A stretch of DNA of 39,545 nt from a virus: positions 1 to 39,545 of IMG/VR virus record IMGVR_UViG_3300009136_000018; one strand, given 5' to 3'. The notes beneath the pieces are model-generated. The model ran no database searches and had not been told where the DNA came from. It saw only the letters and a program-made list of their open reading frames with translations. Positions 36,175 to 39,545 of this stretch are shown here, one piece after another (the first letter of the stretch is position 1; the number at the start of each line of letters is the position of its first letter). The position numbers were made by a program, and so were the translations under genes.

Positions 36175-38868
36175 TCAGTAGCTTGCCTTGTTGACGGGGA
36201 ACCCCGCCTCGGCGAACGCGATGCCGACGTACTCTGCAGCGTTGACGTTCACCGCGGCGTCGGTGTCGACGACCTTGAAGCCGTTCGCCTGCGCGTGCAT
36301 GCCGATGTTGTTGAACATGTTGTCGGTGGTGTTGAGAAAGCCCATCGAGTCCATCAGGTTGAACTGGTTGTTCTGCGCCGCAATGATGTCGGTGACCTTC
36401 ATCATCGACACCCAGTTGCTCGCCACCTGCGTGCGCTTGATGAGAATGAACCGCGGCTTGAATCCCAGATAGATCTCGGGACCGTCAGCGCTGCCGTTGC
36501 CGATGTAGCGGAAGGCCTTCGAGAACCCGTCGATGCTGCGCATCGCCATGCCGGCGTACTCGCCACCCTGTGCGTTCACCGGGTCGGTCGTGCTCACCGT
36601 GAGGAACGTCGAGTCGGGCGGCGTGTCGTTCCAGGTCAACTGACTGTCGACAGCAGCGCTCGTCAGGTTGAGCGACAGGTAGCCGTCCTCGGGCGCCGGC
36701 AGCGCGAGTTCGATCCCCTCGTGGTAGCACCGCCAGTTCTCCCCGGAGTCGAGTCGCTTGATGGCGTAGAACTCTGGCACCTCATCGAGACCGTGCATCA
36801 CCTGCGCGATCGTGCCGACACCGTCGTAGGTGAAGAGCGACAGACCGTTGTCCACGGTGCCCTCTTGCCACGCCACCTGCAGCATGGGTCCGACGGCTTC
36901 GGCTGGCGTGCCGGCGTTACCTGCCTCTGCTTCGTGCCGGCCCACCGTGCCACCGCTCTCGTTCTGAATGATGACAGCCATGTCGTTGCCGATCGCCCAC
37001 CCTCCACGGTCGACCACCTCCTTGATGGGCACCGCGATGTCAGGCGTGCGCTGGTCTGCGTCACGGTCCTGCGCTGATGTCCACTCGGGTGGCGACCACA
37101 GCACGCTCGCGCTGGTGCGGGTCCGGTCGCTGATGTCGTCGTCGGTGTCGGTGAACTCGGGCGCGTCGTCGATGTCCTCGGCCCAGATCTCCAGGTCGTT
37201 CGGTTGGTCGTTGCGCGGCGCGTCCACCATGAACTGCACGAAGGCCTCGTTGATGGTGGCGCCCTGCGGGATGCGCACGTTCTTCCACTGCATCCCGACG
37301 ATCTGTTCGGCACTGCCCGAGCCGCCATCTTCCGAGCCCAGCTCCAGGTCACTCGACCCAGTGTCGCAGCTACCGCTGCTGACTATCTCCTCGGCGTCGC
37401 TCTCGTCGTTGGTAGTCACTTGGATGTTCTGCGCATAGCGCAGCACCGTCAGTGCCAAGCAGTTGTACTTGTTGCCGAACTCGTTGAAGTTGTCGTTGTC
37501 GGTCGCGCCATCGGTCACCTCGAAGCCGGGGCCTGGGTCGAGCAGCTCGGTGATGACCCCGTTGGCGTTTACGGTCTCCTCTGCGCCGCCCGTGTTGATG
37601 GGCAGCTGCGCAGCCGGGCGCAAGCGGTGCGCCTGATACCAGTTCGTGCCGGCGGGGCCTGCCTTCTTCGCCCACACCAGGTCGCTGCGGCCAAGCAGGT
37701 CGGCGTACTCGATGTCGTAGACGGTGCTCTGCCCTTGCCCGGTCAGAATGTCGCGGGGGTTAGTGGCTTCGCCGTTCCACTCGATGACGCCCACGTAGTT
37801 GCGTGCGATGTCAGTGTCGGTCGCGGGGAAGTTGTTGCTGTTCACCGTAAGCTCGCCACCGCTGGGGCCCACGTCCACGAACGGCAGCTGGCCGAAGTTC
37901 ACCGAGGCCGGGCCGGCAATGATCGGGTCGAAGGGTCCAGACACACCCGTGTCCCACACGATGCCGACACCGTCTACCTCGTAGTACCACTCGCCGAACT
38001 CGGGGCGCATGGTGACGGCTGCGTTGCCACCGCTCACGTCGAGCGCACCGTCGTCGATGGTGCCTGTCGAGCGGTGGTCTTTCACATCGAGGATGCAGTA
38101 GTTGCGCTCCATCCAGTCGTCGACCTGGTCGCTGGAGCCACCGTTGGTGTGCACGGTGAAGTCGTTCGCGTTGCCGCTGAAGTCTTCGCCAAGGTCGACC
38201 GTGCGCCCGAAGCTCAGATAGAACCCGCGAGAGCCATGGCCGCCGGCGTAGGCGATGCGCTCCCACACACCCTTGCTGTTGAACGTACCGAACGCAGTGC
38301 GCGCCGGCAGCGAGCCACCACCCACGCAGTGCATCTCGTTGATGTAAGCGCTGAAGTGATCGGCGTCGAGCCCGTCGCTCGCGATGAAGTGTTCGGTGCC
38401 CGAGAGCCAAGCGTAGCCAGGGATGTTGGCAATGGTGGTGACGGGGATCTGTTGGATGGTCGGCGAGCCGTAGCCCTGGAACGACAGCTGCAGGAAGCCG
38501 CCGGTCCTGTTGAACGACAGGTGGATGTGGTGCCAGTTCGACACGTCCACGTAGTTGCGCTGCATGCCGACGAAGGCCTCCTGCACGCCGGCGATGTTCG
38601 CCCTGAAGATGAGACGGTTGGTCGCGTCCACCTCGAAGCGCGAGAAGTTGTTCGCGTCGATGCGCGCCTCCCACACCACCCGGTTGACGCCAAGGTCACC
38701 GACCACCTTCTGCCACCACGACATGACCCACTGGTCCGACTCGTCGCCGCCAGGCGTGTAGCCGCGCAGGTTCGTTGCACGTGTGCGGTCGAAGCGAATG
38801 CCCTGCTCGGGCACCGGGGGCGCCGGGCCGGGCCCACCTGCTGCTGGAATGATAGTGTTCTTGGGCAT
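36175..38868 (-). CDS. Tail spike-like adhesin, DUF7483-like with an inserted domain
   Basis: 897 residues; ATG 38868 overlaps the fibre stop (TAATG). An N-terminal concanavalin-like domain starts with GIRFDRTRATNLRGYTPGGD and contains VSNWHHIHLSFNRTG, followed by a stretch with RPEFGEWYYEVDGV and a jelly-roll body. The C-terminal third has TYDGVGTIAQVMHGLDEVPE, FKPRFILIKRTQVASNWVSM and EYVGIAFAEAGFPVN, typical of the DUF7483 tail domain. Between YNCLALTV (about residue 470) and GTVDNGLSLF (about 670) lies a separate beta-sandwich with VGMQWKNVRIPQGATINEAF and FVQFMVDAPRNDQ, like DNRLRE/disaggregatase-type modules. It probably binds host surface glycans. Confidence 0.7.
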   Translation of the reverse strand: MPKNTIIPAAGGPGPAPPVPEQGIRFDRTRATNLRGYTPGGDESDQWVMSWWQKVVGDLGVNRVVWEARIDANNFSRFEVDATNRLIFRANIAGVQEAFVGMQRNYVDVSNWHHIHLSFNRTGGFLQLSFQGYGSPTIQQIPVTTIANIPGYAWLSGTEHFIASDGLDADHFSAYINEMHCVGGGSLPARTAFGTFNSKGVWERIAYAGGHGSRGFYLSFGRTVDLGEDFSGNANDFTVHTNGGSSDQVDDWMERNYCILDVKDHRSTGTIDDGALDVSGGNAAVTMRPEFGEWYYEVDGVGIVWDTGVSGPFDPIIAGPASVNFGQLPFVDVGPSGGELTVNSNNFPATDTDIARNYVGVIEWNGEATNPRDILTGQGQSTVYDIEYADLLGRSDLVWAKKAGPAGTNWYQAHRLRPAAQLPINTGGAEETVNANGVITELLDPGPGFEVTDGATDNDNFNEFGNKYNCLALTVLRYAQNIQVTTNDESDAEEIVSSGSCDTGSSDLELGSEDGGSGSAEQIVGMQWKNVRIPQGATINEAFVQFMVDAPRNDQPNDLEIWAEDIDDAPEFTDTDDDISDRTRTSASVLWSPPEWTSAQDRDADQRTPDIAVPIKEVVDRGGWAIGNDMAVIIQNESGGTVGRHEAEAGNAGTPAEAVGPMLQVAWQEGTVDNGLSLFTYDGVGTIAQVMHGLDEVPEFYAIKRLDSGENWRCYHEGIELALPAPEDGYLSLNLTSAAVDSQLTWNDTPPDSTFLTVSTTDPVNAQGGEYAGMAMRSIDGFSKAFRYIGNGSADGPEIYLGFKPRFILIKRTQVASNWVSMMKVTDIIAAQNNQFNLMDSMGFLNTTDNMFNNIGMHAQANGFKVVDTDAAVNVNAAEYVGIAFAEAGFPVNKASY

Positions 38869-39545
38869 TACGGCAGCAACAGCGGCACGGTGATCGCCAC
38901 GTCAACGATACCGTTCACTGCTCCAGGCGCCACTATCTCGATGCGGTCGCCGGCAGCCAGGGTCTCATCGCCCCCCGCCAAGTCTGCCCACACGCCATCG
39001 TTGGAGCCGAGGCTGAACGTCATCGAGCCGAGCGCTGTGGTGCCGCCGGCCAGCAGCTCCTTGTTGACCGTGAACACGGTGCCAGCGCTGGGCGGCGTGC
39101 CGCAGAACCCGGTGCCGGCGATGCCGTCGAAGTCGTAGGTTGCCGAGCGCGTCATTATGTGGCGGATCTTCCCGGTCGCTGACGGCGTCGGGTCGAAGGT
39201 GCTGACATCGAAGAACGCAGCAACAGCCGCCGACGCAGCCGCAGCTGCAGCGCTGTTCGCGGCGTTGGTCTCGGAGGTGGCCGCATTCGTCTCCGAGGTG
39301 GCGGCGTTGGTTTCCGAGGTGGCCGCATTCGTCTCGCTGATGGCTGCCGCCGCCGCACTGTTGGCGGCGTTGGTCTCGCTGGTCGCAGCATTGCCTTCAG
39401 ACGCAAGGGCAGCCGCAGCGCTCGCAGCCGCGTCACCCGCGCTGGTGGCCGCGTTGCCTTCGCTGACGGCTGCAGCTGCCGCGCTGTTGGCGGCGTTGGT
39501 CTCCGAGGTCGCTGCGTTCGACTCACTCGCGGCAGCGGCGGCCTC
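38868..39545 (-). CDS. Tail fibre, C-terminal part, cut by window edge
   Basis: Open from 39545 down to TAA 38870..38868, 225 residues. The first 110 residues are the heptad shaft (repeats such as ATSETNA, with Ala-rich blocks); then FFDVSTFDPTPSATGKIRH and an internal Met at 39155. The end is a small beta domain: ATYDFDGIAGTGFCGTPPSA, AGGTTALGSMTFSLGSN, GDRIEIVAPGAVNGIVDVAI. It is in the same frame as the fragment ending at position 1. An apparent separate gene starting at 39155 is simply the C-terminus of this protein. Confidence 0.8.
   Translation of the reverse strand, partial: EAAAAASESNAATSETNAANSAAAAAVSEGNAATSAGDAAASAAAALASEGNAATSETNAANSAAAAAISETNAATSETNAATSETNAATSETNAANSAAAAAASAAVAAFFDVSTFDPTPSATGKIRHIMTRSATYDFDGIAGTGFCGTPPSAGTVFTVNKELLAGGTTALGSMTFSLGSNDGVWADLAGGDETLAAGDRIEIVAPGAVNGIVDVAITVPLLLP
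39247..39545 (-). repeat. Seven-residue (21-bp) tandem repeats in the fibre shaft
   Basis: Near-identical 21-bp units encode SETNAA followed by Thr or Asn, interrupted by Ala-rich blocks of AAAA or AAAAA. Further copies lie at 10-110 of the window, so the array continues across the ends. Such repeats form trimeric coiled shafts and vary in number by slippage. They are also a natural breakpoint for short-read assembly. Confidence 0.8.

Noticed and set aside
38868-39155. Separate 95-residue gene starting at 39155
   Set aside because: The frame is open through 39155 back to the edge of the window, so this Met is internal to the fibre.
1-39545. Diversity-generating retroelement, CRISPR array, tRNA genes or integrase
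   Set aside because: No reverse transcriptase, spaced repeats, cloverleaf or recombinase motif was found; the fibre's repeats are coding heptads.

Overview
The window is a dense, GC-rich tailed-phage genome of about 39.5 kb. It looks like an essentially complete podovirus that was circular or circularly permuted before being cut. A tail-fibre gene is split between the two ends: it enters at position 684 on the minus strand, runs off position 1, and continues in the same frame from position 39545. Gene order, ATGA/GTGA stop-start overlaps, strong AGGAGG-type ribosome sites and sigma-70-like promoters suggest a GC-rich Gram-negative, probably proteobacterial, host. No integrase, tRNA, rRNA, CRISPR array or reverse transcriptase was found. 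No phage RNA polymerase, DNA polymerase, primase or helicase is recognisable either, so transcription and replication probably rely on the host.

Layout. (1) About 26.03 to 26.58 kb is the only long non-coding region. It is a divergent control region with back-to-back promoters and a large inverted repeat. (2) Rightward from it, 26.58 to 33.63 kb on the plus strand, lies an early/recombination block: an ERF single-strand annealing protein, a DUF7694-type protein, a Gp157-type protein, SSB, a zinc/OB-fold protein, and many small unknowns including a Cro/CI-type HTH protein. Three promoters in this block share palindromic operator-like sites and a short conserved start element. (3) Leftward from the control region, 26.03 to 22.31 kb on the minus strand, is a tightly overlapped operon of small Cys-rich proteins, an HNH-type nuclease, a VRR-NUC nuclease, a QueC-like PP-loop enzyme and a winged-helix protein. 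(4) From 22.16 kb down to position 1, then from 39545 down to 33.59 kb, is the late block. Its order is TerS, TerL, a Cys-cluster protein, portal, a small Bbp19-like protein, scaffold, capsid, small head proteins, the gp11-like tail tube, a LamG-type protein, the gp12-like nozzle, a gp13-like protein, a gp14/15/16-like ejection set with two very large proteins, the fibre, a spike-like adhesin and the lysis genes. The early and late blocks converge and overlap by 32 bp near 33.6 kb.

How it works together. The plus-strand early block would supply annealing recombination (ERF with SSB) and regulators. The divergent operon would supply nucleases and possibly deazapurine chemistry. The late block builds a short-tailed virion of T7 architecture, with terminase packaging and ejection proteins, and ends in a holin-based lysis cassette.

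The most interesting items are: an operator/promoter family with half-sites GTTGA/TCAAC and a start-site element GACGTTG at fixed spacing; a structured leader that could hide the ERF ribosome site; a short N-terminal motif shared by two and possibly three ejection proteins; a QueC homologue with no other deazaguanine genes; a duplicated LamG protein placed between the two tail-tube genes; and a 28-residue membrane microprotein embedded in the nuclease operon. All function calls rest on reading motifs by eye; no database search was run.
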